Shown here: positions 36,289-44,122 of the stretch, piece after piece | How positions within the stretch are numbered: the first letter of the stretch is position 1 | How the letters are laid out: each line of letters opens with the position of its first letter | Source of the DNA: Cryobacterium inferilacus | GTDB taxonomy: Bacteria > Actinomycetota > Actinomycetes > Actinomycetales > Microbacteriaceae | Assembly (NCBI RefSeq): GCF_019599185.1 | Contig: NZ_JAIEUL010000009.1 | Span: 1 to 64,000 of the forward strand | Length of the DNA: 64,000 nucleotides | Reading direction: 5' to 3' | Position numbers and translations under genes: made by a program | The notes under the pieces: generated by a model | Databases searched by the model: none | Seen by the model: the letters and a program-made list of their open reading frames with translations, nothing else | What the model was told of the DNA's origin: nothing

Positions 36289-37299
36289 ATGGTGGATACC
36301 CAGGCAATACAGACGTTCCTTGACGACAGCGATTTCTCCGGAGTGGTGCTGGTGCGCGACGGCGACCGCACGATCTTCGAGGCGGCCAGGGGCTTCGCCA
36401 CCCCACGCTGGCAGGTGCCCAACACCCTCGACACCCGGTTCGACACCGCCTCGATCACCAAGCTCTTCACCAGCGTCGCCGTGCTGCAGCAGGTGGATGC
36501 CGGTCGGCTCGACCTCGAAGCGTCCATCCACGACTACGTCGACCTGGGTGGAAGCAGCATCGGCACCGACGTCACACTGCTGCACCTGCTCACGCACACC
36601 AGCGGCATCGCCGACGACGTGGACGAAGAAGCCGGAGAGGACTACAACGAGTTCTGGGCCGCGACCCCGAACTACTCGCTGATCGAAACGATCGACTTCC
36701 TGCCGCTGTTCGCCGACAAGCCGCGACTGGCCCCGCCCGGGGTCCGGGTCGAAGATTGCAACGTCGGCTACATCCTCGCCGGCCTCGCCGTCGAGCGGGC
36801 ATCCGGCCTGTCTTACCGGGACTACGTGCGCGAGGAGGTCTTCGCCCGCTCCGGCATGACCGACTCCGGCTTCTTCGACCGGCGCGACGCCGTCGAGCGG
36901 GTTGCAGAGGGTTGGGACCGCCGCGAAGACGGCAGCTGGGTGTCCAACATCTACAGCTCCCCGGCGATCGGCTCGCCCGACAGCGGCGCACACACCACCG
37001 CAGGCGACCTGATGAACTTCCTCAACGCCGTGCGCGGCGGCACGCTGCTCTCCAAGGAGTACACCGAGGAGTTCTTCACCCCGCAGGTGGAGTACGACGA
37101 GGACGTGAAGTACGGCTTCGGTCTCGAGTTCGACCTGGACGACAACGGCGCCGTGCGCTCGTACTACAAGGACGGCGTCAATGCCGGCGCCAGCGGCATC
37201 CTGCGGCACTACCCCAAGAGCGGCCTCGACGTGGTCGTGCTCAGCAACGCCGAAGAGGGCGCCTGGGACCTCGTGGTGGAGATCGACGCCCAGTTCTAA
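36289..37299 (+). CDS. Beta-lactamase-fold serine hydrolase
   Basis: 336-aa (335 from GTG 36292) class-C beta-lactamase/D-aminopeptidase-type protein. The nucleophile motif SxxK is SITK in FDTASITKLFTSVAVL, near residue 62. The YxN motif region reads VEDCNVGYILAGLAVE, so Tyr is replaced by Asp, and the KTG-box equivalent is GVNAGASGIL. A serine hydrolase or esterase is likely; a true beta-lactamase is not. No signal peptide, so it acts in the cytosol. The 92-bp repeat begins 15 bp after the stop. Confidence 0.75.
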   Translation: MVDTQAIQTFLDDSDFSGVVLVRDGDRTIFEAARGFATPRWQVPNTLDTRFDTASITKLFTSVAVLQQVDAGRLDLEASIHDYVDLGGSSIGTDVTLLHLLTHTSGIADDVDEEAGEDYNEFWAATPNYSLIETIDFLPLFADKPRLAPPGVRVEDCNVGYILAGLAVERASGLSYRDYVREEVFARSGMTDSGFFDRRDAVERVAEGWDRREDGSWVSNIYSSPAIGSPDSGAHTTAGDLMNFLNAVRGGTLLSKEYTEEFFTPQVEYDEDVKYGFGLEFDLDDNGAVRSYYKDGVNAGASGILRHYPKSGLDVVVLSNAEEGAWDLVVEIDAQF

Positions 37300-37313
37300 C
37301 CGCTGTGCCTGGG

Positions 37314-37405
37314 GCATAACTCCTGCTATTTTCGAGCAGGCCTAGCGGATGCCCGGAATTCCGCGGGTGAGCACCGGCACCGGGGCAGAATTGCAGGAGT
37401 TATGC
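37314..37405. repeat. 92-bp element with terminal inverted repeats, copy 2
   Basis: Left end GCATAACTCCTGC (37314-37326) and its exact complement at 37393-37405; ATT on each inner side extends the pairing with a mismatch. Same ends and total length as copy 1. Its right terminus contains the last Ala codon and the TAA stop of the zinc-ribbon gene. Confidence 0.85.
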
Positions 37406-37636
37406 CGCCGGGAGCGGACAGCGTAGCTGGGTGCGCTCGCCGCTGCGGTCGATGTCGTGGTCGGTCATCGGTGCGCCGCAGAGCGGGCAGCGCGCCACCG
37501 GACGCTCCTGCACGGGCACTTCGTCGTCGTACGGGCCGAGCGGCGGCGGGCCGATGAAGGGCAGCAGCCGAGAGTTCAGCCAGCCGCCGAAGCCGGCTTC
37601 TCTCATGGTTGGTTTGCGCTTCTTGCCTGACGTCAT
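37400..37636 (-). CDS. Small zinc-ribbon protein
   Basis: 78-aa protein: basic N-terminus (MTSGKKRKP), a Pro/Gly-rich middle (LLPFIGPPPLGPYDDE) and a C-terminal CPLCGAPMTDHD...LRCP half zinc-ribbon with a CxxC and a later Cys. Function unknown. Its stop codon is inside the terminal repeat of the 92-bp element, so the C-terminus may have been set by that insertion. A palindrome 5 bp upstream of the start probably regulates it together with the divergent MarR gene. Confidence 0.65.
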   Translation of the reverse strand: MTSGKKRKPTMREAGFGGWLNSRLLPFIGPPPLGPYDDEVPVQERPVARCPLCGAPMTDHDIDRSGERTQLRCPLPAA

Positions 37637-37640
37637 AATG

Positions 37641-37654
37641 GTTAGTGTACTAAC
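37641..37654. promoter_or_regulatory. MarR/OhrR-type operator candidate
   Basis: GTTAGT-GT-ACTAAC, an inverted repeat with 6-bp arms in an AT-rich patch between the divergent zinc-ribbon and MarR genes. A further TAACTAA follows. It fits autoregulation by the adjacent regulator. Confidence 0.5.
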
Positions 37655-37742
37655 TAAATGTTGATGAAACCATGTGCGTCCCGGTGATCGGATGCCCGGA
37701 GCACCGCCCGCACGCCGCATGGCTGCCGACCGAGGAGATGTG

Positions 37743-38195
37743 TTGACCGAACTGAACGTTCTCGCCCTGGAGAACCAGGTCTGCTTCGCGCTCACCGTGG
37801 CGGCGCGCACCACCGTGGCCCTGTACAAGCCGATCCTGGAGCCGCTCGGGCTCACGCATCCGCAGTACCTGGTGATGCTGGCGCTGTGGGAGGAGCACCC
37901 GCGTACGCTCCGCAGCTTGGCCGAGGCGCTCCGGTTGGAGCCGGCCACGCTGTCGCCGCTGCTGAAGCGGCTGGAGGCGACCGGCCACGTCCGTCGTGAG
38001 CGGTCGGCGACCGACGAACGTGCGCTGCAGGTGACCCTCACCGAGCACGGCCTACGGCTGCGCGAGATCGCCGAGACCATCCCGGAGCGGGTGGCCCGCA
38101 CCCTGGACATGTCCCCGGCGAGCCTGATCGCCCTGCGGGACAACCTGAACGCGGTCATCGAGGCGAGCACGGCCCCATCCCGCGAGCTGCCCTGA
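37743..38195 (+). CDS. MarR-family regulator, OhrR-like
   Basis: 150 aa from TTG at 37743 (GAGGAG 5 nt upstream; GTG at 37740 is the alternative). The winged helix covers about 45-105 (LRSLAEALRLEPATLSPLLKRLE, RRERSATDERALQVTLT). ENQVCFAL at residues 10-17 and LGLTHPQYLVMLALWEE match OhrR, whose sensing Cys is at this place; Cys14 is therefore a candidate organic-peroxide sensor. No ohr peroxidase is next to it, so the target may be the divergent zinc-ribbon gene or a distant gene. Confidence 0.8.
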   Translation: MTELNVLALENQVCFALTVAARTTVALYKPILEPLGLTHPQYLVMLALWEEHPRTLRSLAEALRLEPATLSPLLKRLEATGHVRRERSATDERALQVTLTEHGLRLREIAETIPERVARTLDMSPASLIALRDNLNAVIEASTAPSRELP

Positions 38196-38275
38196 CCCGG
38201 GCACGTCGCTCTGCTCGGCCGGGGCGGCTTGAGCACACAGGGCAGCTCGCCGGCGCCTCGCCCGGCGGACGGCGG

Positions 38276-38551
38276 CTACTCCGCGGCGGCGGGCCAGCCC
38301 AGAGCGAGCTCGGTCGCGGCAGCGCTCGCCGCGGAGATGTCCTCGGCGCTGCCGCCGTTTCGAGCCGCGGCCAGACCCACCAGAAACAGGCTCAGCGGCG
38401 CGGCCGGCCTGGCCACATTGTGGGCCACGTCCCTGGCCACGTCGAGCAGCAGGCCGGTGGGTACCACGGCCGGATCCAGGTCGAGCCGGGCCGCGAGAGC
38501 GGCCAGCCACTCGTCGAGGGCTTCTGGCGGCAGCGGAACGTTCGTGCTCAT
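38276..38551 (-). CDS. DUF6457 protein, molybdenum-cluster small protein
   Basis: 91-aa helical protein; segments LDEWLAALAARLDLD and LLLDVARDVAHNVARPAAPLS match the DUF6457 family as I recall it, often found beside molybdopterin and formate dehydrogenase genes. Function unknown. It follows the ThiF-like gene with a 4-bp gap (GAGGAG ribosome site within that gene's end), so the two are cotranscribed. Confidence 0.65.
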   Translation of the reverse strand: MSTNVPLPPEALDEWLAALAARLDLDPAVVPTGLLLDVARDVAHNVARPAAPLSLFLVGLAAARNGGSAEDISAASAAATELALGWPAAAE

Positions 38552-38555
38552 GGGT

Positions 38556-39380
38556 TCACTCCTCGGTGACGGCACTGACTGCGGCGCCGCTCGCGGCCGC
38601 GGCGTCATCACTTTCCATCCTGTCACCGGCGGCGCCGGGCTGGGCCACCGGCAGCGGGGCGGCGTCGAACCGGCCGCTGTCGGCGTCGATGGTGAGCACC
38701 CGTCCGATCAGCGGTTCACCGGTGCCGGTGATCAGACGGATGGCCTCGGCGGCCAGCAGGGCCCCCGCCTGACCGCGCAGCGCGCCCAGCACGCCGGGGT
38801 CGGCCGGGCTGGAGGCGGGGCCGACCGCATCCGTGCCGAAGAAATCACGCAACCGGGTGGCCCGCTGGCCGCTTCGCCGCGGCGGGCTCGACCAGAACAG
38901 TGACAGTTCGGCGTTGCCGCGCGCCACCGAGCCCCAGACAAGGGGCAGGCCGAGCGCGGCGCAGGTGTCGCCGACCAGGAACGGCTGCGGGCTCAGGTCG
39001 CTGCCGTCGATCACCAGGTCGTAGCCGCCCAGGATGCGCGCGGCCGACTCAGCCGTGAGGTCCTCGTCGTGCGCGGTCACGGCGGTGTCGGGGGAGAGGG
39101 TGAGGATGGTGGTGGTGGCCAGCACGAGCGCGTCGACGTCGAGTGGTCCCACGTCGGCGAGCCCGATCGTGCCCACGCCGGAGGCGGCGAGGGTGCGCAG
39201 GGCCGGGGCGCTGAGGCCGGTGGTGCCGAGCACCAGCACCCGGGCGGCCGCGAGACGGCGGTGCCCGATGTCGTCGATCGGGGGCAGCCGCAACTGGGGC
39301 AGGGTGCGCACCCGCTCCAGGCGCGCGGTTTCGGTGGGGCTGAGCGGCCCGGTGGGCTCGACGAGAGGGGGAAGTGCCAT
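38556..39380 (-). CDS. Degenerate ThiF/MoeB/HesA-like protein
   Basis: 274-aa Rossmann protein of the E1-like adenylyltransferase family. RRLAAARVLVLGTTGLSAPAL aligns with the usual ATP loop, but Gly-Gly-Leu-Gly is altered to TTGLS, the NLQRQ Arg region is absent, and DGSDLSPQPFLVGDTC lacks the family's Arg. LGALRGQAGALLAAEAIRLIT and RVLTIDADSGRF are normal C-terminal features. No zinc CxxC pairs are seen. MoaD adenylation is therefore doubtful; a structural or other nucleotide role is possible. ATG at 39380 is leaderless (TACCGT, 6-nt gap). Confidence 0.7.
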   Translation of the reverse strand: MALPPLVEPTGPLSPTETARLERVRTLPQLRLPPIDDIGHRRLAAARVLVLGTTGLSAPALRTLAASGVGTIGLADVGPLDVDALVLATTTILTLSPDTAVTAHDEDLTAESAARILGGYDLVIDGSDLSPQPFLVGDTCAALGLPLVWGSVARGNAELSLFWSSPPRRSGQRATRLRDFFGTDAVGPASSPADPGVLGALRGQAGALLAAEAIRLITGTGEPLIGRVLTIDADSGRFDAAPLPVAQPGAAGDRMESDDAAAASGAAVSAVTEE

Positions 39381-39386
39381 GACACC

Positions 39387-39392
39387 ACGGTA
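39387..39392 (-). promoter_or_regulatory. Leaderless -10 element of thiF-like gene
   Basis: TACCGT on the minus strand ends 6 nt before the ATG at 39380. Confidence 0.4.
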
Positions 39393-39511
39393 CGCGGCAT
39401 TCGCACCCGTCCCACCCACGCACCCCCGCGCCCGCGCCGCCCCGCGCCCGCTCTCATGTGCTGCACGTCAGGGCCGGTCGCTGCGGCTACCCGCGGAACC
39501 GGATGGAGGAT

Positions 39512-39517
39512 TAGGCT
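39512..39517 (+). promoter_or_regulatory. -10 element of fdhD
   Basis: TAGGCT at 39512-39517 predicts a leader of about 50 nt that ends with AGGAGG at 39563-39568 before the fdhD ATG. Confidence 0.4.
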
Positions 39518-39574
39518 CGAATCAGGTTCCGCCGACGAACCACCCGCGGCGGGCCACTCGTCAGGAGGGCACCC

Positions 39575-40423
39575 ATGAGCAGAGTCACGGCACGACGCAA
39601 GATCACCCGGTTGACCGTGGGTCAGCCGCCCATTCGCCGCGAAGACGTGCTCGCGGCCGAGGAGCCGCTGGAGATGCGCGTCAACGGCCGCTCCCTCGCC
39701 ATCACCATGCGCACGCCGGGCCATGACGTCGACCTCGCCGCCGGGTTCCTTGTCTCCGAGGGCATCATCAGTGCGGGGGAGCACCTCGCCACCGCGCGCT
39801 ATTGCGCCGGTGCCACCGCCGAGGGCGTGAACACCTACAACGTGCTCGACCTGCGCCTGGCGCCCGGTGTCGCCGCGCCAACGCCCAGCATGGAGCGCAA
39901 CCTGCTCACCACCAGCTCCTGCGGCCTGTGCGGCAAAGAGAGCATCGACGCCGTGCGCACCAAGTCCACCTGGGACGTCCGGGCGGATGCGGCGCGCGTC
40001 GACGCCGAACTGCTCACGACCTTCCCCGACACGCTGCGCGCGGCGCAGGCGGTCTTCGAGAAGACCGGCGGCCTGCACGCGGCCGCCCTCTTCGACGCCG
40101 CGACCGGTGAGATGCTCGTGCTGCGTGAAGACGTCGGCCGGCACAACGCCGTCGACAAGGTGATCGGCTGGGCGGTCAAGGAGAACCTGCTGCCGTTGCG
40201 CGGCACCGTGCTGATGGTGTCGAGCCGGGCCAGCTTCGAGCTCGCGCAGAAGGCCCTGATGGCGGGCATCCCGGTGCTCGCGGTGGTGTCGGCGCCGTCT
40301 TCGCTCGCCGCCGAGTTCGCGACCGAGGTTGGCCTGACCCTGGTCGGTTTCCTCCGCGGCGACTCCATGGTGATCTACGCGGGCGAGGAACGCATAACGC
40401 AGGGCGCGCTCGCCGCCGTGTAG
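39575..40423 (+). CDS. fdhD: Formate dehydrogenase sulfurtransferase FdhD
   Basis: 282-aa accessory protein that passes sulfur from a cysteine desulfurase to the molybdenum cofactor of formate dehydrogenase. The sulfur-carrying CxxC is C116/C119 in TSSCGLCGKES. EPLEMRVNGRSLAITMRTPG and LREDVGRHNAVDKVIG are diagnostic. AGGAGG lies 6 nt before the ATG. It converges on the FdhF/YdeP-type gene, its presumed client. Confidence 0.93.
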   Translation: MSRVTARRKITRLTVGQPPIRREDVLAAEEPLEMRVNGRSLAITMRTPGHDVDLAAGFLVSEGIISAGEHLATARYCAGATAEGVNTYNVLDLRLAPGVAAPTPSMERNLLTTSSCGLCGKESIDAVRTKSTWDVRADAARVDAELLTTFPDTLRAAQAVFEKTGGLHAAALFDAATGEMLVLREDVGRHNAVDKVIGWAVKENLLPLRGTVLMVSSRASFELAQKALMAGIPVLAVVSAPSSLAAEFATEVGLTLVGFLRGDSMVIYAGEERITQGALAAV

Positions 40424-40472
40424 CCCGGCATCCGCCCGCCCCCAGGCCCGGGCGCCTCGGTCACGGCCGGGC

Positions 40473-42767
40473 TCAGGCCTCGTGCGGTATGAACCGCACG
40501 CTCATGGCCTTGTAGCCGGGCGTGTTCGACTCCCGCGCCACGAGCTCCCGGTGCATCAGCTGGTTGGCCTCGGGGAAGTACGCCGCCGCGCAACCCCGCG
40601 GGGTGGGGTACACCACGAGCCGGAACTTGTCGGCCCGGCGTTCCTGCCCGCCGAAGGTGCTGATCACGTCGACCAGGTCGCGGTCCTTAAAGCCCAGCTC
40701 GGTGACGTCGTCGGCGTGGATGAGGATCACCCGGCGGCCGTCCTTGATGCCGCGGTAGCGGTCATCCAGCCCGTAGAAGGTGGTGTTGTACTGGTCGTGG
40801 CTGCGCATGGTCTGCAGAATCAGGTGCCCGGGCGGCGGGGTGAGGTACTCCAGCGGGCTCACCGTGAACCGGGCCCGGCCGATGTCGGTGGCGAAGCTGC
40901 GGGTGTCGCGCGGCGGGTTGGGCAGCACGAACCCGTTCTTGTCCCGTAGCCGCTGGTTGAAGTCGGTGAAGCCAGGCAGCACCCGGGCGATGTGGTCGCG
41001 GATGACGTCGTAGTCCTCCGCCATCGCCTTCCAGTCCACCGGATGCTCGTCGCCGAGCGTGGCCTGGGCCATCCGCGCCACGATCACCGGTTCGGCCAGC
41101 AGATGCTCGGACACCGGACTGAGCCGGCCCTGGGTGGAGTGCACCATCGACATCGAGTCCTCCACCGACAGAATCTGTCGGCCGGTCGGATGCTTGTCAT
41201 CGGTGTCGGTGCGGCCGAGCGTGGGCAAAATGAGCGAGGTGACCCCGTGCATCACGTGCGACCGGTTGGGCTTGGTGGAGATGTGCACGGTCAGGCCCAC
41301 CCGCTGCATGGCGGCTTCGAGGGCGTCGGTGTCGCTGCAGGCGAGGGCGAAGTTGCCGCCCATCGACACGAACACGTCCACGTCGTCGTTCTCGAACGCC
41401 TCCACGGTGTTCACCGAGTCCAGGCCGTGTTCGCGCGGGGAGACGATGCCGAACTCGGCGTCGAGCGCGGCGAGCATGGCTTCCTTGGGCTTCTCCCACA
41501 CGCCCATGGTGCGGTCGCCCTGCACGTTGGAGTGGCCGCGCACCGGGCAGGCGCCGGCGCCCGGCTTGCCGAAGTTGCCCTGCAGCAGCAGCAGGTTGAT
41601 GATCTCCTTGAGCGTGTTCACCGAGTGCGGCTGCTGGGTGAGGCCCAGCGCCCAGCAGATGATGGTGGCGTTGGAGGCGGCCATCATTCTCGCGACCCCG
41701 CTGATCTGCGACCGGGACAGCCCGGTGGCCTTCTCGGTTTCGACCCAGTCGATCGCGGTGCGTGCGGCCCGGTACGCCTCGATGCCGTCGGTGTTGGCGT
41801 CGATGAACTCCTGGTCCACGACCGAGCCGGGCACCCGAGCCTCCTCCTCGAGCAGCAGGTGGCCGAGCGCCTGGAACAGGGCCAGGTCGCCGCCGACCTT
41901 GATCTGCAGGAACTCGTCGGCCAGCGGCACCCCGCCGCCGACGAGGCCGGTGGGCGTCTGCGGGTCCTTGAAGTTGAACAGCCCGGCCTCTGGCAGCGGG
42001 TTCACGGCGACGACCTTGCCACCATTGGCCTTGCACTCGGCCAGCGCCGACAGCATCCGGGGGTGGTTGGTGCCCGGGTTCTGGCCCACCACCAGAATCA
42101 GTTCGGCCACGTGGATGTCGTCGAGCGAGACGGTGCCCTTGCCGATGCCGATGGTGGGGTTCAAAGCCGAGCCGCTGGACTCGTGGCACATGTTCGAGCA
42201 ATCCGGCAGGTTGTTGGTGCCGATCGACCGGGCGAACAGCTGGTAAAGGAACGCGGTCTCGTTGGCGGTGCGGCCCGAGGTGTAGAACACCGTGCGGTCG
42301 GGGGTGGTGGCGCGGATCTTCTCGCCGATCAGCTCGAACGCGTCGTCCCAGGTGATGGGGGAGTAGTGCGTGTCGCCGGGGCGCACCACCACGGGCTGGG
42401 AGATGCGGCCCTGGTTGCCCAGCCAGTACTCGGTCTTGCCGGCCAGCTCGGCCAGGGAGTGCTCGGCCCAGAACTCTGCGCCCACGGTGCGGAGGGTGTT
42501 CTCCTCGGCCACGGCCTTGGCGCCGTTCTCGCAGAACTCGGCGGTTTTGCGGTGCCCGGTCGATTCCGGCCAAGCGCAGCCGGGGCAGTCGGTGCCGTTG
42601 CGCTGGTTCAGCCGCAACAGCGCCCGGGCGGTGCGGCCCACACCGGCCTGTGCGATGCCGCGGTCCAGCGCCACGACCACGGCCTCCAGGCCGGCGGCGG
42701 CCTTCTTCGGGGTGCCGATAACGAGGTCGTTCTCGTTGATGTCCTTGACCGGTGCGCGACGTGTCAT
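40473..42767 (-). CDS. FdhF/YdeP-family molybdopterin oxidoreductase
   Basis: 764-aa DMSO-reductase-superfamily enzyme. The N-terminal Cys motif is CPGCAWPE (C61, C64), the mark of the YdeP branch. SNMCHESSGSALNP holds a Cys at the expected Mo-ligand region; GNFGKPGAGACPVRGHSNVQG and the C-terminal dinucleotide-binding domain (HLILQTMRSHDQYNTTFYG) complete the fold. YdeP proteins are formate-dehydrogenase-like with uncertain substrate. FdhD and DUF6457 neighbours support a formate or related role. CAGGAT at 42774-42779 gives a 6-nt leaderless spacing. Confidence 0.9.
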   Translation of the reverse strand: MTRRAPVKDINENDLVIGTPKKAAAGLEAVVVALDRGIAQAGVGRTARALLRLNQRNGTDCPGCAWPESTGHRKTAEFCENGAKAVAEENTLRTVGAEFWAEHSLAELAGKTEYWLGNQGRISQPVVVRPGDTHYSPITWDDAFELIGEKIRATTPDRTVFYTSGRTANETAFLYQLFARSIGTNNLPDCSNMCHESSGSALNPTIGIGKGTVSLDDIHVAELILVVGQNPGTNHPRMLSALAECKANGGKVVAVNPLPEAGLFNFKDPQTPTGLVGGGVPLADEFLQIKVGGDLALFQALGHLLLEEEARVPGSVVDQEFIDANTDGIEAYRAARTAIDWVETEKATGLSRSQISGVARMMAASNATIICWALGLTQQPHSVNTLKEIINLLLLQGNFGKPGAGACPVRGHSNVQGDRTMGVWEKPKEAMLAALDAEFGIVSPREHGLDSVNTVEAFENDDVDVFVSMGGNFALACSDTDALEAAMQRVGLTVHISTKPNRSHVMHGVTSLILPTLGRTDTDDKHPTGRQILSVEDSMSMVHSTQGRLSPVSEHLLAEPVIVARMAQATLGDEHPVDWKAMAEDYDVIRDHIARVLPGFTDFNQRLRDKNGFVLPNPPRDTRSFATDIGRARFTVSPLEYLTPPPGHLILQTMRSHDQYNTTFYGLDDRYRGIKDGRRVILIHADDVTELGFKDRDLVDVISTFGGQERRADKFRLVVYPTPRGCAAAYFPEANQLMHRELVARESNTPGYKAMSVRFIPHEA

Positions 42768-42847
42768 GGGTCCATCCTGCTCCTGCCCGGGCAGAAAGCG
42801 TGCACCGGTCTCGCCAGTTTTGGCGCTCTAACCGGCCGAAACCCGCG

Positions 42848-43270
42848 TCATGCGGCGAGTCCGTGCGCGTGTCGGGCGGTGCGGCCGCGTGTTCCGCCGC
42901 CCAGGTCGGTGCCGTCTGGCACCTGCGCATCCCGTTCCAGGCGCACGCCGGCGGCGATGCGCACGTTGCGACCGATTCGAGCGTGGCTGCCCAGGTGTGC
43001 GCCTCGAGCGACCAGGCTGCCCTCACCGATGTGCACATTCTGGCCGATGAAGACCTTGTCGCCGATGATCACATCGTGGTCGATCCAGCTGCCCGGTCCG
43101 ATCCAGGCGTCCCGGCCAACCTCGGCACCGGATTCGATGTAGGCGGATTCGGAGATGAACGCGCTGGGTTGCACGCTGGACTTGCCGGACACCCAGCCGT
43201 TGCCGTTGGGGTGCCTGCGGTACTTCTCGATGACGCCGGACTCGACTTCCACGTCGATGTTCTTTCGCAC
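42848..43270 (-). CDS. Hexapeptide-repeat (left-handed beta-helix) protein
   Basis: 140-aa protein starting with GTG after GGAGGA. Hexapeptide turns run from about residue 32 to 115 (SAYIESGAEVGRDAWIGPGS, VFIGQNVHIGEG, IGRNVRIAAGV). The N-terminus (DVEVESGVIEKYRRHPNGNG) is extra, and the Gly/Arg-rich C-terminus (DLGGGTRGRTARHAHG) is disordered. Resembles acyltransferase-like trimers, but no catalytic His is assignable. Function unknown. Confidence 0.65.
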   Translation of the reverse strand: MRKNIDVEVESGVIEKYRRHPNGNGWVSGKSSVQPSAFISESAYIESGAEVGRDAWIGPGSWIDHDVIIGDKVFIGQNVHIGEGSLVARGAHLGSHARIGRNVRIAAGVRLERDAQVPDGTDLGGGTRGRTARHAHGLAA

Positions 43271-43471
43271 TGGGGCTCCTCCCGTGACGCTCGTTGTGTG
43301 CGCCGCCCGCCACCGAAGTGCGGATGATACGCCTGAGGCCGAAGTTCAGCACATCAGAATGAGCGCCAACACAATCGGAAACACCGAATACTCGCAGGAC
43401 ATTCCGTGCGCGTGCCCAGTCTCACGGGCCCGGTGTGGCCGCAGCCGCTTGCGAGGGAGACCGCACGAACT

Positions 43472-43477
43472 TAGGGT
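43472..43477 (+). promoter_or_regulatory. Leaderless -10 element of VOC gene
   Basis: TAGGGT ends 6 nt before the ATG at 43484. Confidence 0.45.
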
Positions 43478-43483
43478 GGCGGC

Positions 43484-43870
43484 ATGTCGCCAGGAGAGGT
43501 GTTCCCCATCGTCAATTGTGTTGATCTGGCCGTCACCTCGGCCTGGTACCTCAGCGTGTTCTCTGGCACCGTCGGCTACACATTCCCGGAGGAGGGCGAG
43601 CCGGACTACCTGACCCTGCGCATCGGCGCCGGGCAGATCGCCTTCGGCCGGGGTACGGCGCCCGCCAGCTACGGCGACATCCCGCGACCGGCGACCGGGC
43701 ACGCGGTCGATCTCTGCGTGTACGTGCCCGACCTCGCCGCCGTGGCTGCGGCGGCGGACCAGGCCGTGGTCGTGCCGCCGACCGACATGCCGTGGGGTGA
43801 ACGCGTGGCCTATCTGCGCGATCCCGAAGGCACCATGATCCTGGTCATCCAGGATCCAGACCCTGATTGA
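43484..43870 (+). CDS. VOC-superfamily (glyoxalase/bleomycin-resistance-like) protein
   Basis: 128-aa protein with two beta-alpha-beta-beta-beta modules: FPIVNCVDLAVTSAWYLSVF at the start and GHAVDLCVYVPDLAAVAAAA in the second half, ending RVAYLRDPEGTMILVIQ. The pattern is typical of metal-dependent lyases, dioxygenases or drug-binding proteins; no activity can be assigned. The C-terminus (DPDPD) lies in a 15-bp tandem duplication. Confidence 0.8.
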   Translation: MSPGEVFPIVNCVDLAVTSAWYLSVFSGTVGYTFPEEGEPDYLTLRIGAGQIAFGRGTAPASYGDIPRPATGHAVDLCVYVPDLAAVAAAADQAVVVPPTDMPWGERVAYLRDPEGTMILVIQDPDPD

Positions 43871-43885
43871 CCAGACCCTGATTGA
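43856..43885. repeat. Perfect 15-bp tandem duplication over a stop codon
   Basis: CCAGACCCTGATTGA occurs at 43856-43870 and again at 43871-43885. The first copy holds the VOC stop codon; the second is just downstream. Confidence 0.9.
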
Positions 43886-43912
43886 GCGGATGCGTCCCGT
43901 CACGACTGAAAG

Positions 43913-43985
43913 TGGGCCCCGTCGGGCTCGAACCGACGACCCAAGGATTAAAAGTCCTTTGCTCTACCAACTGAGCTAGAGGCCC
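43913..43985 (-). tRNA. tRNA-Lys (anticodon TTT)
   Basis: The minus strand folds as a complete tRNA: acceptor GGGCCTC pairs with GGGGCCC, D-arm AGCTCAGTTGGTAGAGC, anticodon loop ACTTTTAAT with anticodon TTT, T-arm GTCGGTTCGAGCCCGAC, discriminator A. CCA is not encoded. 73 nt. Confidence 0.97.
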
Positions 43986-44122
43986 GCGGTTAATAACTTA
44001 GCGTGGATTGCCGGACGGTTTTTCTTGTCTAGCGTGGGAGCATCCGCCATTGACGTCGGGCACCACCCACCCACGACCGACAGCAGCCGCCTCACCCAGC
44101 CGAGAAAGCCAGGAGAAGAACG

